64,000 nt of DNA from Adenanthera pavonina (lineage: Eukaryota; Streptophyta; Magnoliopsida; Fabales; Fabaceae): the NCBI GenBank assembly GCA_026686845.1, contig JAIVEN010000012.1:3040501-3104500 (forward strand), given 5' to 3'. This document shows, piece by piece, positions 36,404-48,244 of this stretch. The notes below the pieces were generated by a model, which did not search any database, was not told where the DNA came from, and saw only the letters and a program-made list of their open reading frames with translations. The position numbers and the translations under genes are program-made. Positions within the stretch are counted from its first letter, which is position 1; each line of letters opens with the position of its first letter.

Positions 36404-37167
36404 CTTACGTCGAGGAAGAAATTCCGGAGGAGGAGTGCCCATCTTCTTGTTTGAAAGATTGTTACTGTGGGGCCGCACTATATGAAAGTGGTCGATTCAA
36501 GAAACAAAGGCTTCCATTAAGATGTGTCAGAAGAGAAACACAAGGGTCCTCCTCCACAATACACTTCAAGGTGGGATATAATTAAAGTCCTCAGAAACAA
36601 TGATACGCCTTCCATAACTGAGCTTCAGATCAACATAACTTGTAAGAAAGCTATTGTGCTGATAATTATGGTCATCTTTGGTTTTGCTATTATTTTGTGT
36701 TCAGCTCTTGCAATCTCTGGCCGTTTAATTTACAAGATTAATTGGAGTTTTAAGTTACAAGAGGTTGTTGGAGAGTGAAGATTTAGGCTTGAACGATGGA
36801 TTTACTCTGAGGGTATTTTCATACAATGAGCTGAAAAGAGCAACAAATGGTTTTGAACAAGAGTTGGGTAAGGGTTCCTTCGGATCAGTTTACAAAGGAA
36901 CTTTGCATAAAGGAAGAAAACTGATTGCAGTTAAAAGACTAGAGAAGCTAATTGACGAAGGAGAGAGAGAATTTCAAGTTGAAATGCAAGCCATTGGAAG
37001 AACCGACCACAGAAACTTGGTTCGCTTGCTAGGCTATTGTGCTGAGAGATTTAAAAGACTTTTGGTTTATGAGTACATGAGCAATGGTTCCCTTGGGAAG
37101 TTTATCTTTGGTGACAGCACTATCCATTCAGATTGAGAACAGAGAAGAAGAATAGCACTAGAGATTG
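36404..37167 (+). pseudogene. LECRK3-like G-type lectin receptor kinase, 5' piece (PAN end, TM, kinase I-V)
   Basis: Three frames in succession carry parts of one protein. About 36418-36520 gives CPSSCLKDCYCGAALYESGR and RFKKQRLPLR, the end of the PAN/apple-like domain of the LECRK group. 36636-36770 gives a transmembrane helix (AIVLIIMVIFGFAIILCSAL). 36765-37136 gives the start of the kinase, with the glycine loop ELGKGSFGSVYKGTL, the VAIK-type lysine in IAVKRLEKL, and LVRLLGYCAERFKRLLVYEY. Frameshifts separate the pieces, a stop follows FGDSTIHSD, and the bulb-type lectin domain is absent upstream. The reading stops at GATTG (37163-37167), where an LTR element begins. The intact family are plasma-membrane receptor kinases; this copy cannot be functional. 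Confidence 0.9.
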
Positions 37168-38707
37168 TGTAAAACTTTACGTTATCACCTCATTTCCCAT
37201 GTATTAAACCCTTATTAAGTTCATTAAATCATGATTAGAAGCTTAAATCACATAAAGGACTAAAATAAAAATTTTCCAATTTCGGTGGTATTGTTCATTT
37301 GATAAAATCATTTTACCAATCAAAATTTAAAAAAGCATAACTAAATATAGAAAAATTTTATTAATGTAATTTAGTCTCTAAAAATAGCTTAAAATCAGAT
37401 TTACATAGAAAAAATATAAAATAACAACTTTATTGTGCCAATTTGTGGAACAAATTCCATAAATTTTACTATTTATTTGGTCAATTTCCTATTTTTCAGC
37501 TTTTTTATATCAAATTTAAAAATTCATAATAAATTGTATGCAAATCCAATTAAGGTACTCTTTAATTCATTGGAAAGCTTATTCTGTCTTCTTTCAAAGC
37601 ATATATAAACTTATATAATATTCCTTGTTTCGTACAAACAGTAGTCGCTTTACTAACTTGTGGTCCGAATAAGCATTTTCATCCATAAACTTTGCAAAAT
37701 AAACTCCATAATATATATACACACATCAACATTTCTTATTCCAAAATTGTACCAAACATCATGTGACACCTAAAGGGACATAAAGGTCTCAAGGTATAGA
37801 TTTAAAACAACATACATAGATTTACATAATAATTCCAAATAGAAGATTAAAGCCAAGATTATCTTAGTCAATAATCTCTTCTTCCTGCCCTTGGTTTTTC
37901 TTGGTAGCCTTGCCATGACTTAGACCTAATATGTTAGTCATTTGGGAATGATGAGATTCTTTGAATCTTAGTAGCAATCTCAATTTAAGTATGCATGTCA
38001 TCATATAAATTATAATACATCAAAGAATCGTATTAAGACATAACAAGTCATATAATTTCATAAAAATTTTGACAAAATTTTCTCTTAGAAAATGGACATC
38101 CCAGAGTTAAAACCCTTACATATTCTTAGCTAAAATGATCACAAATAATCACAATAGCAATATGGCAAGCCATAGATCATTATAAGACAATATGAGACAA
38201 CATAATGCATTAAAGAAAAAATTGTTACCTTGGTGAAACTTTTGGACTGTCATCTTAGTTTTACTTCTCTCTAGGACTTCTACAAGTTTTCTTGAACGTA
38301 AATACAACATCAAATACTCACTTGAACCACTAATTCATGGTGGTGCTTCATAAAGAACCAATAAAACCCTAAAAATCTATATAGTTATTCTTTATCTCTT
38401 TCATGAAACTAATACTTGTTCTTTAAGTTTTCCACCATGAGAAATCCATTTTGGTTTCAAATCTATGAAATTCCTACTCTAACAACCCTGATGTTCTGGC
38501 CGAAATGCTCTTCAAAGAAGGAAGAAAAGAATTTTCATGCAACCTACTTCAATCTCTTAGAAACCTTACTTTCACTACTAGTTCATGCTTTCTATCAAGT
38601 TTTTTGCATAAAAACTCGCTTCTTTCACTTCTCCACTCATGGCTGAAACTTACTCTTGAGAAGGAGGAGAAGAAAACTTCATAAAACTAATATAAATTAC
38701 TTGAAAC

Positions 38708-39342
38708 CACTGTTGTCAAAACTGGACCGAACTGATCAGTTCGATTGGTCGGACTGGGAATCAGTACCTAATCCAGTCCGGTCAAGCTACAAAACCTGTA
38801 CTATTCAGAATCGGTAAGAACCGGTGAAACCGGCCTTGAACCGGTAGAATTGGTCCTAAACCGAATCTATATTATTATTTTTTCAAATTCTTTTAAATGT
38901 TTTTTCTCATTTTTAAGATAAAGTAACATCATTTTTAGTACAAAATATGTTTTCTATATATTATAATATTATATAAACATTATTATAATATATAACTATT
39001 AAAATTATATATTTACTTAATAAATAATATAATAATAGATTATTAATTTATTATTTTGAATTCAAAATATGATTATAGATGAATATTAACTTATTTAGAT
39101 TTAAATATTGATTTATGAAATTTATTAATAATTTGTTTGTAGTGAATAATAGATTGATAATTCAATATTATTTAGTTTGAGACTTTAATTAAGTTATAAA
39201 ATTTGTTTAAAATTATATTATTTGTTTTAAATATATTATTTTAATTACTACCGATCCGACCCTGGTTTGACCTCAATTGAACCATTGAACCTCGAACCAG
39301 TGCTTTATTTGGTTCAATGTCCGGTTCGGTTCTGAAAACATT
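38708..39342. mobile_element. 635-bp Mutator-like MITE with CCGGTT-rich ends
   Basis: It is flanked by an exact 9-bp duplication ACTTGAAAC (38699-38707 and 39343-39351). The termini are inverted: ACTGTTGTCAAAACTGGACC at the left against AATGTTTTCAGAACCGAACC read inward from the right. Subterminal DNA is dense in AACCGG and CCGGTT words, and the core is strongly AT-rich. There is no coding capacity. Confidence 0.82.
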
Positions 39343-40927
39343 ACTTGAAACAACTAGCTTAAAGTAGTATGCTAGCTTACCTTGCACTTGAACCTTGAAA
39401 CTTCAAGTTTCCTTCTCGCTTTTCTCTCCTCTCTTTCATGCCAACTTCTCTTCTTTCCTTTCCAAATTTTGTGCTCTCTCACTCTCTCTTCAGCATACTA
39501 AAGTCAGCCAAGGAGGAAAGAGATGAAATAAGAAGCTTAACTTAATTACTTGGTTAGGTTAATATTTAACCTTGGTTGGTAAACTTCCTCATTAAGTTTT
39601 CAAGAAAATAATTAAATTTTCATTTCCTCTATGTGCTGCTGAAAAATCACGCCACTTTTGGGGAGATATTTTCTAAAATACTACATATTTTTCCTAGTTT
39701 GCATATGTCCTATATTGATTTACTTTATACTTGGACTGTTAAAGTTATTTTTGTAGTATTTTGTTACTTTATGGATATAGGATTAAACTATATTTAGATA
39801 TGTGTTTATTTTAATATCTTGTTCCAAAAAGTATCTGTGTGGGACCCACATATTTTTCTTTTTACTTTATCTACTTTTGTGGGTGTGAACACCCCATTTT
39901 GTCCGACCTTGATACAGGGAAGGTAATAATAATAAAATAAAATAAAAATAAAAATAATAATAATATAATAATAATAATGATGATGGCAAAAAATAATAAT
40001 AATAATATTAATACGAAAAAGGGTAAAAAGGAAAAAACAAAATAAAAATAAATTGTTTTTTTTAATATATATATATATATATATATATGATGGTGAAAAA
40101 AGGAGAAGAAAAAATATAGTATTGAAAAATAAAATAAAGTAAGTTACAAAAGAGGGGGAATGCTCTGGGTTTCAAAATACTGGGCTTAAAATGCAGCCCA
40201 GTATTTCAAGCCCACAAAACCAATTACAAAACTCAAAAAAAAAAAAAACGAAGGGGGGGCGGTTTTGGGCTGAGATGCTGAATTAGCATTCAGCATGTCA
40301 GCCCAAGAAGTCATAAGCCCAAGGGTGGGCTTGTGAACTTGGACCGAAGGCTGCCCCAAAGGATTAGGGCAGCAGGCAACCGAAGGGAAAGATGCAGAGA
40401 GAGCTGCGGGAGCAGCCGCGAAGACAGAAAAGTAAACAGAGGGAGGCACAGAAGTCCAGAAGCCGAGAGACAGGGAAGCAGAGAGCCCGAGCACAGAGGA
40501 GGAAGACGAAACCGAGGGAGCCGAGTACAGAGGTTGACCGAGGGAGCAGAGAGTCATGGAAAAAGCTGCGGGAGACATGGCCGCGAGGGGAAAAGCTGCA
40601 TGAAGGAGTAGCACGCACGCATGAAAAGGCAAGGAAGACGTGCACGAAAAGGTAGCCCAGAGGAGTCTGACACGGATGAGCAGGAAACAAAGGGAGCCGC
40701 GGAGCCTGGCACCAGAGAAAGCGAGAAATAGAGAGAGCGAAGAAGTGGCGGACCCCATCCAAATGAAGTCACGCCCATTACTCTATACCTAGCATAGCGG
40801 GGTAGAGAGAGACGGCGGCCGGCACAGTGGTGACCAAGACAGAGGAGCAAGGCAACCGGCGTACGAAAAGCAAATTGACAGACAGACACGCTCTAGGGGC
40901 CCCTCTATCCTTCACCCGCGAAATGAC

Positions 40928-40934
40928 TATAAAA
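40928..40934 (+). promoter_or_regulatory. TATA box of LTR B
   Basis: TATAAAA lies about 1.05 kb from the LTR start, at the end of the GC-rich block. It marks the likely U3/R boundary region and the + orientation of this LTR. Confidence 0.55.
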
Positions 40935-42059
40935 TGGGCCGAGGACGGAGTCTTCGAGGAGGTTGGTGGAAGAGTAACCCTAAGGAGATAAAAAAAAAAG
41001 ACGACCAAGGGACAGGGGTTGAGAGCAGAGGCAGAGTTTGGCAGCTGACATAGGCCGAAGAAACTGGAGCTCGAGCGTGGTGTGTGCCTGAGAAGAAACC
41101 CAAAAAAGAATTAAAGACCGGAGGCTGAGTAAGAGACGAGGTATGGTGGGAATTGGGAATTGAGGAGTAAAGATGCTTGGTTTGGTAATTCCTATTTCAA
41201 TTATGTCTTCATTTTCGATTAGCACTCATTTTCCTTAGTTTCTCCAACCCTGTTTCTCTGAGTTGTGGAATCCTGGGTTTATGTTGGTCATGTTTTTTTT
41301 TCTGAATGACTTGTGCAAGCCTCTTGGTGGTTTTGTTTGCTGTGGAAAACCTTAGGACGTTCGAGTTTGTTTACTGGAAATTTTTTCTTTTTCTGTCAAC
41401 CTTGCTCGGTTCTCTTTTAATTGTCCATTGGTTGGGTTCTTCAGCTTCATGCTCGGCTGGTTTAGGAAAACGGGGTTGAGTCCATTTGTTGAGGAAACCC
41501 CATGATTGCTTCAGGTGTCAATACGCCTTGGCATTCCTAATTCAATAACAAATTGTAAGTAGGTAACAGGGCAGTGGTTATGCGATTGATGTTAGAGTTT
41601 TGTGAGAGCTCAGGCTTTGAACAACCCTGTGCATTTTCAGTTCTGAATGCTGCGTTTTCGGTTTTGTCTTCTCATTGGCCTTGTGAACCCTGATCTGGGC
41701 CTGTCTTAGTGGTGCCTGTTAGGGGTTTATGGTCCATCATATGGGTGGGGCCGCATGTTGTGATATTCCATCGGTTTCCTTCATGAGTTGGGCCGTGGGA
41801 GTTTTTGGCGACAAACATTCTAATCCAACTTTTATAGGCCTAATGGGGGAGAGGCCTGCTACGAGTTTTTTGTGGGTGTTTATTTATTGTTTTGGTTTTG
41901 GTGTCTAGTGGGCCTGCCACCAGAAGCCCATAGAGGAGTATTGGCAGGTTACAAGGGATTATGCTTAGTAAGGCCCAACATTTTTCTTTTTAGCCCTTAA
42001 AGTTGCTTTCTTAATGCATAAATAAAAGGTAGCAAAATGAAGAAATGACTGCCTATGTA

Positions 42060-42535
42060 ATTATGACGCGTGAGGTTTTTCGAGCCAGTACAAGTGTCTC
42101 CATTAATTATGTCACCGTGTAAGTCTGCAAGTCCGCATAAATAGTAAACAGCTTTGCACTATACGATTTTTGCAAACATAATATTTTATATGAGTAAGAT
42201 GTGTTGATTTTCAAATTTTTCTTAGATAATAGAAATAATTGATTTAATAACCACACCACGTGAGGTTTTTGGAACCCACGCAGGTATTCGAGCTTACTAA
42301 GTTCGTCGCGTGAGATTGTGAATCCGCGTAGATCCATCAGTTAAACAACTTCCTGGAAAAATCATGTTTCAAAAAATGAAATAATGTGACGAGTTCTTCA
42401 AATTTTATTTTAAAATATTTAATAAAATTATTATAAGATATTTTAAAATATAATAAAACCTTCATACCGCAAAGTCTTGAACTTTCGCAGGTACTTAAGG
42501 AATCGATCTACTGGGCATAACTGCGAGTTTGCAAT
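42060..42535 (+). repeat. ~195-bp tandem repeat (3 units) in LTR B
   Basis: Units start near 42064 (ACGCGTGAGGTTTTTCGAGC), 42256 (CCACGTGAGGTTTTTGGAAC) and 42461 (CATACCGCAAAGTCTTGAAC). Each has a following phrase like GTAAGTCTGCAAGTCCGC, GTGAGATTGTGAATCCGCG or AACTGCGAGTTTGCAA. Spacings are about 192 and 205 bp. Confidence 0.7.
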
Positions 42536-43779
42536 AAGTAGATCGGTTGTTTAATATAATAAAAAAAATATATATATATATATATACATATATACGTGAA
42601 GTTTTTTTTTTTCGAAATCAAATAAAGCATTTTAAAAAAAAAAATAAAATAAAATACTTTCAAACAAAATAAAATAAGAGTATGTAATAGGAATTAGATT
42701 ATCTTTTGTAAATTAAAACGCACAAACTCAATCACAGGAAATTGTTTTGCTTGCAAAAGGTTAAATTATTTTCCATTAACTTTCTCTTATTACAAAAAAC
42801 TAAAAAATATCAACCAACAGACACACATTTCTACCCCGAACTACGTGGGCTTTGATCCCCATCGCAGGGTACGTAGGCCCCAGGCTCTGATCCTGGGTCA
42901 AGTCCGCCTTTGTAAATAAATAAATATTTCCTGATTTATTTGGTGTTTTTTCTCTTAATTTAATAAATGTTTTCCCAATTTATTTTCTCAATTCCTTTTC
43001 CTCATTTTGCTTAATATCCTTAATTTTAATTTAATTTATTTTCTTTATTTTGTTTTCCAAACTTTCTTAATTTCTTTTTTCTCTACCTATTTTCTCGCAT
43101 GTGATTTCTAAAAGGAAAACCAAAATATATTTTTAAGCCATATTAATTTACACAATCAATGTAAGGTAACCGTTCCTAGGAATGGGTGTTGTGGGGTGCC
43201 TAACACCTTCCCCACACACAATCGACTCCCGAATCCAACTCTGGTTACGTAGACCATCCTTTCCTCTATAATGCGGTTTCCCAAGATTTTCCTCAAAATT
43301 TTGGTGGCGACTCCTCACAAGTCGGTTTTCACAAGAAAACCAGATTTGTTCTCTTTTTCCTTTCGTCGCATTTTTCCGGGTGCGACAGTGGGCTTATAAT
43401 ATCTTTTTCTTTGTATTGTACATTTTATTATAGTTGGTCATCAAATTTTCTTCATATTGATTCCATTAACAACAATGCATTATTCCATTGAGTTCAGCAT
43501 GTTTTAAGCTTCGTTTTAACCATAATTTTACATATTTATGAAATTGCCCTTAGAAGGGGTCAAATTGTAATTTTCATTTCTTTGGGTCTAATCTGTAATT
43601 TTGTCTAGGGACTAAACTGCACAAATTTTCCTTTCCTAGGTTTAAAATAAAATTTTTGTATTTTATTCCCTTGACTTGGAAAATGATCTTTTTACCATTT
43701 TTCATATCTATATCTGTGTCTCAGATTTTTCTACATATTTATATATTTTATGATATTCAAAAAAATTGGGGATATTACA

Positions 43780-44062
43780 AATTGTAAGAGAGTTATTGTA
43801 TCTCTATGAAAAATATTAGATTTTGGACTAGCAAAGCTACTAATGCCAAGTCACAAGGACCTTTAGAGGGGCAAGAGGATACTTGTCTCCACAATGGTAG
43901 AAGAACACTCCAATAACACTGAAAATAGATGTTTATAGCTGTGGAATCATGCTTTTAGACATTTTATTTTGTAGAAAAAAAAACATGGTAGTTAATGCAT
44001 TGTATCCATAGCAAATTGTTTAGTCCAATTGGGTGTACAAATGCTTCATTGGGAGAGACTTA
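43780..44062 (+). pseudogene. LECRK3-like kinase, middle piece (subdomains VI-IX, catalytic loop lost)
   Basis: It continues the kinase after the LTR. IVRELLYLYEK corresponds to the helix before the catalytic loop, but the next residues are KILDFGLAKLLMPS. The HCDIKPQN catalytic loop is therefore missing through a deletion of roughly 70 bp. After a frameshift the reading gives GYLSPQW, a stop, then KNTPITLKIDVYSCGIMLLD, the activation segment and subdomain IX. The final WVYKCFIGRDL ends at TTA (44060-44062), where the next transposon begins. Confidence 0.85.
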
Positions 44063-45246
44063 TGATTTGTTTGGATGAGGGGAAAAGATGGGAGGAGAGG
44101 AAATAGAGGGAAAGAAAAGTGGAAATAAATTATTTTTTTCCCTTATGTTTGGATGAGCGGAGAAAATAGAGAGAAGAGAGAACCCATTTATTTCATAAGA
44201 GCTATAATATCCTTATTACTAACATAATTAATCTATATTATATGAATAAAAATAACTTATATAATTAATATTTCCGCACAACTTATTTTATTAAATGAGG
44301 TGGCGGCTAGTGGTGGTGGTGATTAATGATCGATAATTGGTGTGATGGCAGCCGGTGACTGAAGGCAATGATGGATGATGACTAACGATTAGTGGTGGCA
44401 GTTGATGACTGGAGGTGGTGATCAATGATCGGTGGTAGTAGTGGCCGGTAACCAGTGAACAACGGTGGTGGTGGTGGCCACTAATCGGTGATTGCCGACA
44501 GTTAGATACTAGTGCTCGGTGGTGGGGACAGCCGGTGACCAGCAGCGATGGTAGCTTGTGACTAGCAGGGATGGTAGCCTGTGACCAATGGCAGTGGGGA
44601 ACTGGTGACCAGTGATTGGCAATGGTAATAGTGGCCGATAGATTTTGATCATCTCCATACTTTTTTTCCATACACAATCTTATCTGTTAATTTTGATTTG
44701 AATAGTAGAGATCACTGATTGTTACTTTAAATAAAATATATCATTCATTTTAATAATAACAAAAATTAAGTATTATTGATTTTTTTAAGAAAATTCTACT
44801 TATAATAATAAATACAAACAATTAAATCAAATATATTATCCATTTATAGGCTATTTTTTCAATCATTTGATCACAATCAATGAATAAGATTGCATGCAAA
44901 GAGAGGTATAAAGAGAAAGTATGGAGAAGATTCAAATCTGTGACTAGTGGACCGTGGGGGTTGGCAGTTGACGAGCTATGATAGCAAAATGTTGTTACTT
45001 GTAGTGGTAAACAACATCAATATATACAAAACATTCTATAGGGTTAATTTTAGAAAATAAATTTTCTATTCAAAATCTCTCCACTTTTAAAAAGAAAATT
45101 GGAAGAAAAAATGTGGGCTCCATATTCCCCCCCTCTTCTTTTTCCTCTCTATTTTCCCCCTGCTAATAGGAGAAAATATATTTTCTCCCCTATTTTTTTC
45201 CCTACTTTTCTCTTCCTCCTATTTTTCTCTTCATCTAAACAAGAGG
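44063..45246. mobile_element. 1184-bp PIF/Harbinger-like non-autonomous element
   Basis: It is bracketed by TTA (44060-44062) and TTA (45247-45249), the 3-bp target of PIF/Harbinger elements. The ends are inverted: TTGTTTGGATGAGGGGAAAA at the left against TTGTTTAGATGAAGAGAAAA read inward from the right. The interior has a GGTGGTGGTGG-type imperfect repeat (44290-44640), which leaves a long meaningless open frame on the minus strand. No transposase is present. Removing the element with one TTA joins the kinase codons in frame (GRDL then KKLVIGEE), confirming both ends. Confidence 0.85.
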
Positions 45247-45430
45247 TTAAAGAAGCTTGTTATTGGGGAAGAGGTGGACCAGACGTTGCTTGAGAATATG
45301 GTGAAAGTGGGATTATGGTGTGTTCAAGATGAAACCTTTCCATGAAGGTCAATGAAGAGTGTGGTGTTGATGCCTGAAGGAGTTACCGATGTTGCTATTC
45401 CTCCTTGTCCATCTGCTAATTCTATGTAAT
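45247..45430 (+). pseudogene. LECRK3-like kinase, 3' piece
   Basis: The reading gives KKLVIGEEVDQTLLENMVKV and GLWCVQDETFP, then a stop in place of an arginine codon, then RSMKSVVLMPEGVTDVAIPP and CPSANSM with a terminal TAA at the family's usual C-terminus. This is kinase subdomain XI and the tail. Apart from the one stop it is well preserved, so the gene was broken fairly recently relative to the divergence of the family. Confidence 0.88.
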
Positions 45431-48244
45431 ACAAACAAAAATGACTGCAATTCCATGTAGTTTTGATTTGCTTTCATTGTCATATGTTTTTGTAATTTGA
45501 TTTTCTAAGTTTGTGTCTGAATATTGTAGCTGCAAATAAACGAAGGAAGCACCTGACATTGTATTTGTTTCCTTATCAATTCATGTACTGTTACTGCTAG
45601 TTGCGTGTCCATTGTACATAAGTATTTTTTTTGTTATATTTAAATTAAAATATAAAATTTTATTATTTATTTATTTATTTCTATTTAAGAATATAAAATT
45701 ATTTTTTATTTTTACATTTTATTGCATTTTTAAAATAACAGTTATAATATACATGTGCAATAAATTAGTAAAATATAACTTTAATACTTTAATTGTTGAT
45801 GAGAATGATTCTTCGAAGTGTAGGAGAAAAGTATATTGGAGAGAAATTGTACACAATGTTTTCGAAGCATTTGTAATACTCATATTTAGATTTAATCTGC
45901 CCCATCAATCCCAAATTATGGGTTAATGGCGAATTTCTTACCTTTTACAATAAAGACACTTTAATATGAGTTGCACTCCCAAAACTTAGACTTAGAAAAT
46001 GATGAATAAGTTAAAACTAATCACAATTTATAAATAGTATGATTAATTATAAATTTTATATTTTAGTAAATCAAACTCTATATTGTGTGAAACTCAAGGA
46101 GTGAGACACATTGTCCATAGCTTTAATGAGTTTCATGAGATAATTTATCAAATTTCAAATTAATTAATTAATTAAGCTCCAATTTTATTTATTATCTCAG
46201 TAAGTCTTTATTTGATTATTCTTTATATCTAAATTAATTTTTTACATGATATTACAGGAATCACTGGGCTAGTTTTAAAAACTATCCTCTTATGTCGAGA
46301 ATATCATTTGTCATTCGATATCTACCAATTCTTAATGATTTTCCTACTGTATTTGTCAATAACAAGAAAATAAAACAAAAACTTGAAGATGAGCTTTTGA
46401 AATTCCAATATATAGTACCCTCTTCGATCCTAAATATAAAGCCTTATGCTTTAGATAATATTTATTATGTATTTCTAAAAAATGTCTCTATTAATGCATA
46501 TCAAAGAGAGTTAAAAATATTAAACGAGGGTAGTTTTGAAAAATTATTGTGACTTGTTGAAAAATTAAGATAATTAACTAATTTTAACTCAAATTCTTAA
46601 TTTTTATAATTTAATTAAATGTGTCCTATATCAAGAAATAAATAGAGTATTGTTGTCGAGTTTGAGGAATGGGACTGAGTGTTTGTCCATCTCAAGTGTT
46701 CGAATGTCCAGCTGGTGAGCCTTCATCTGCTCTTTATTGAATGGGCTTATTGAGCCCCAATGAAGGAAAGAGTTGAGCAACACATTGAGAAATTAAAAAT
46801 CAACTATTCTTACCAAAAACCAGAAAAAACAACTGATTTTCGTCCTCCAAGATTTTCGGCTCTTTAGACCTTACAACCATACAAACTCTGTGTAAGGAGT
46901 CATTTAGTATGGGGAAAGTAAGGAAAGAAAATTTAACTTCTTAGGAAATGGAGTAATTACTCTTGCTTGATTAAAAAAAATTATAAGTAGAACTTTATGA
47001 GTAAAATCAAAGGAAGTTATACTTAAATCATAAAATAAATAATGTAAGATGTGCTATTTACAAAACGTGATCAATGAGTTTATTTCAAACTCTATATAAA
47101 TGTACAAAACTCATTTTAATTAAAAATTAAAAAGTTAAAAAATGTTTTGAAAATATTTCTAATAAATATTTATATTAAAGGATTATATTTTGATGAAGAA
47201 AAATATCAAATTTGATGAATTACAGGTTTATTAATTGTTGGATGGTTGGAAATTGAATTTTAAAAGTAGAGGGGAGATTTGTGTAATATAACTTTTGATT
47301 TAAAGGAAAATTTGTATATGTTTCTAAGATAAAAGGGATGTTTCTATAATGTAAACAAAATATGCTTAGATATATTGATTTAAGAAAACCAAAAGTATCC
47401 CATATGAAAAGTGGTTGTTACTTTAAGGAATATCGAAAAAAGAAAAAAGCTACGTATAAAAAAATTAACCGAAACATAAATTCGTAGCTTTTGCTATTCC
47501 TAGCACCAGACTTTGGAACATTAGTCCTTGAGTCTCCGAGTTAACTCCATGTGGGTTGCTTAAAAAAAAGTAATATGGAGACCATTAGAAAAATGGTAAC
47601 ACTACCATTAATGTTTCAATATTCAATTTATATTTACAAAATTTATGGCATAAGCATCCTAGTCACTAAATGAATGTATATAGCTAGCCAAATGTCAAGT
47701 GATCAGTATGGCTAACTTCGCTTGAATGAGATGATGAATTTGATGACAAAGGCAATTAAGTAACACAGAACCACATAAACAAAGCAAATGAAAACTACAT
47801 AACTACAACATTTTCATATTCCTTGTGGACATTGGGACAATTAATATTGCACCTAAATTTGGAATACATGAATCTACGAGTTGAGTCCATCTGGGGTTGA
47901 TGGAAGAAAAGTAATATGGGGATATTTAAAAAAGAGTTACGTTGCAGTTTCTCACAACTTAATTTGCTGTAGAGGAAAAGTAATAATGCTTGAGTTAATA
48001 TTCAATATTCAATTCTCAATTCATATTCAAAATTTAAAGCACGAAAATAATAGTCAGTAAGGAATGACTAAACGTGAAGCTCTTATCAGTACAGCTAACT
48101 TTCACTTGATTGACATGAAGGTGACACAAGCTTGGATAATTAATTAAGCTACACAGGGATGGATAAGAATAAAAGCAAACCAAATGAAAACGACATGAAT
48201 ATGAATAGATACATGATTAACTCTTAAGTACAGCATCAGCACCA
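45431..48244. other. Intergenic; unidentified ORF and a ~370-bp duplication
   Basis: The 46292-46552 frame on + (86 codons) has ordinary amino-acid composition but no family is recognised; a transposon fragment is possible. A duplicated segment lies at about 47500-47810 and 47860-48215: GAGTTAACTCCATGTGGGTT with AGTAATATGGAGA, against GAGTTGAGTCCATCTGGGGT with AGTAATATGGGGA, followed in each by a stretch like GCTAACTTTCACTTGA. Nothing else is supported. Confidence 0.45.

Larger units (their letters stand above)
39884..43387 (+). mobile_element. 3.5-kb LTR (family B, Ogre/Tat-like), probably solo
   Basis: It starts TGTGAACACCCCATTTTG and ends CCGGGTGCGACA. It is flanked by a perfect 5-bp duplication GTGGG (39879-39883 and 43388-43392). 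Near its 3' end is TTTTGGTGGCGACTCC, a phrase seen at the LTR end or PBS region of Ogre/Tat gypsy elements. A TATA box (TATAAAA, 40928-40934) lies after a GC-rich, purine-rich U3 stretch (40300-40920). No gag, pol or second LTR is present, so a solo LTR is likely. Open frames of 76-190 codons on both strands in 40186-41225 are compositional artefacts of this GC-rich part. Confidence 0.78.
37168..43779. mobile_element. LTR (family A, probably solo LTR) inserted in the LECRK kinase, itself carrying two insertions
   Basis: It begins TGTAAAAC (37168) and ends GATATTACA (43779), with inverted TGTAA/TTACA termini. Flanks are GATTG (37163-37167) and AATTG (43780-43784), a 5-bp duplication with one mismatch; the kinase reading resumes directly after it. 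Read on the minus strand it begins TGTAATATCCCCA, a common start of plant gypsy LTRs. Removing the MITE at 38708-39342 and the LTR at 39884-43387 leaves about 2.46 kb with no gag or pol, so a solo LTR is the simplest view. It shares recognisable stretches with 49675-51646, for example GAGATTCTTTGAATCTTAGT against GAGATTATAGAATCTCAGT. Confidence 0.75.

Noticed and set aside
36524..37136. Two adjacent ORFs as separate small genes (membrane protein and kinase)
   Set aside because: They are consecutive parts of one LECRK protein separated by a frameshift; the kinase is truncated by an insertion.
40186..41225. Several open frames up to 190 codons on both strands
   Set aside because: They overlap one another in opposite strands inside a GC-rich U3 part of LTR B, have low-complexity composition and no domain.
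44291..44677. 128-codon minus-strand frame rich in His, Ser and Thr
   Set aside because: It is produced by the GGTGGT-type imperfect repeat inside the Harbinger-like element.
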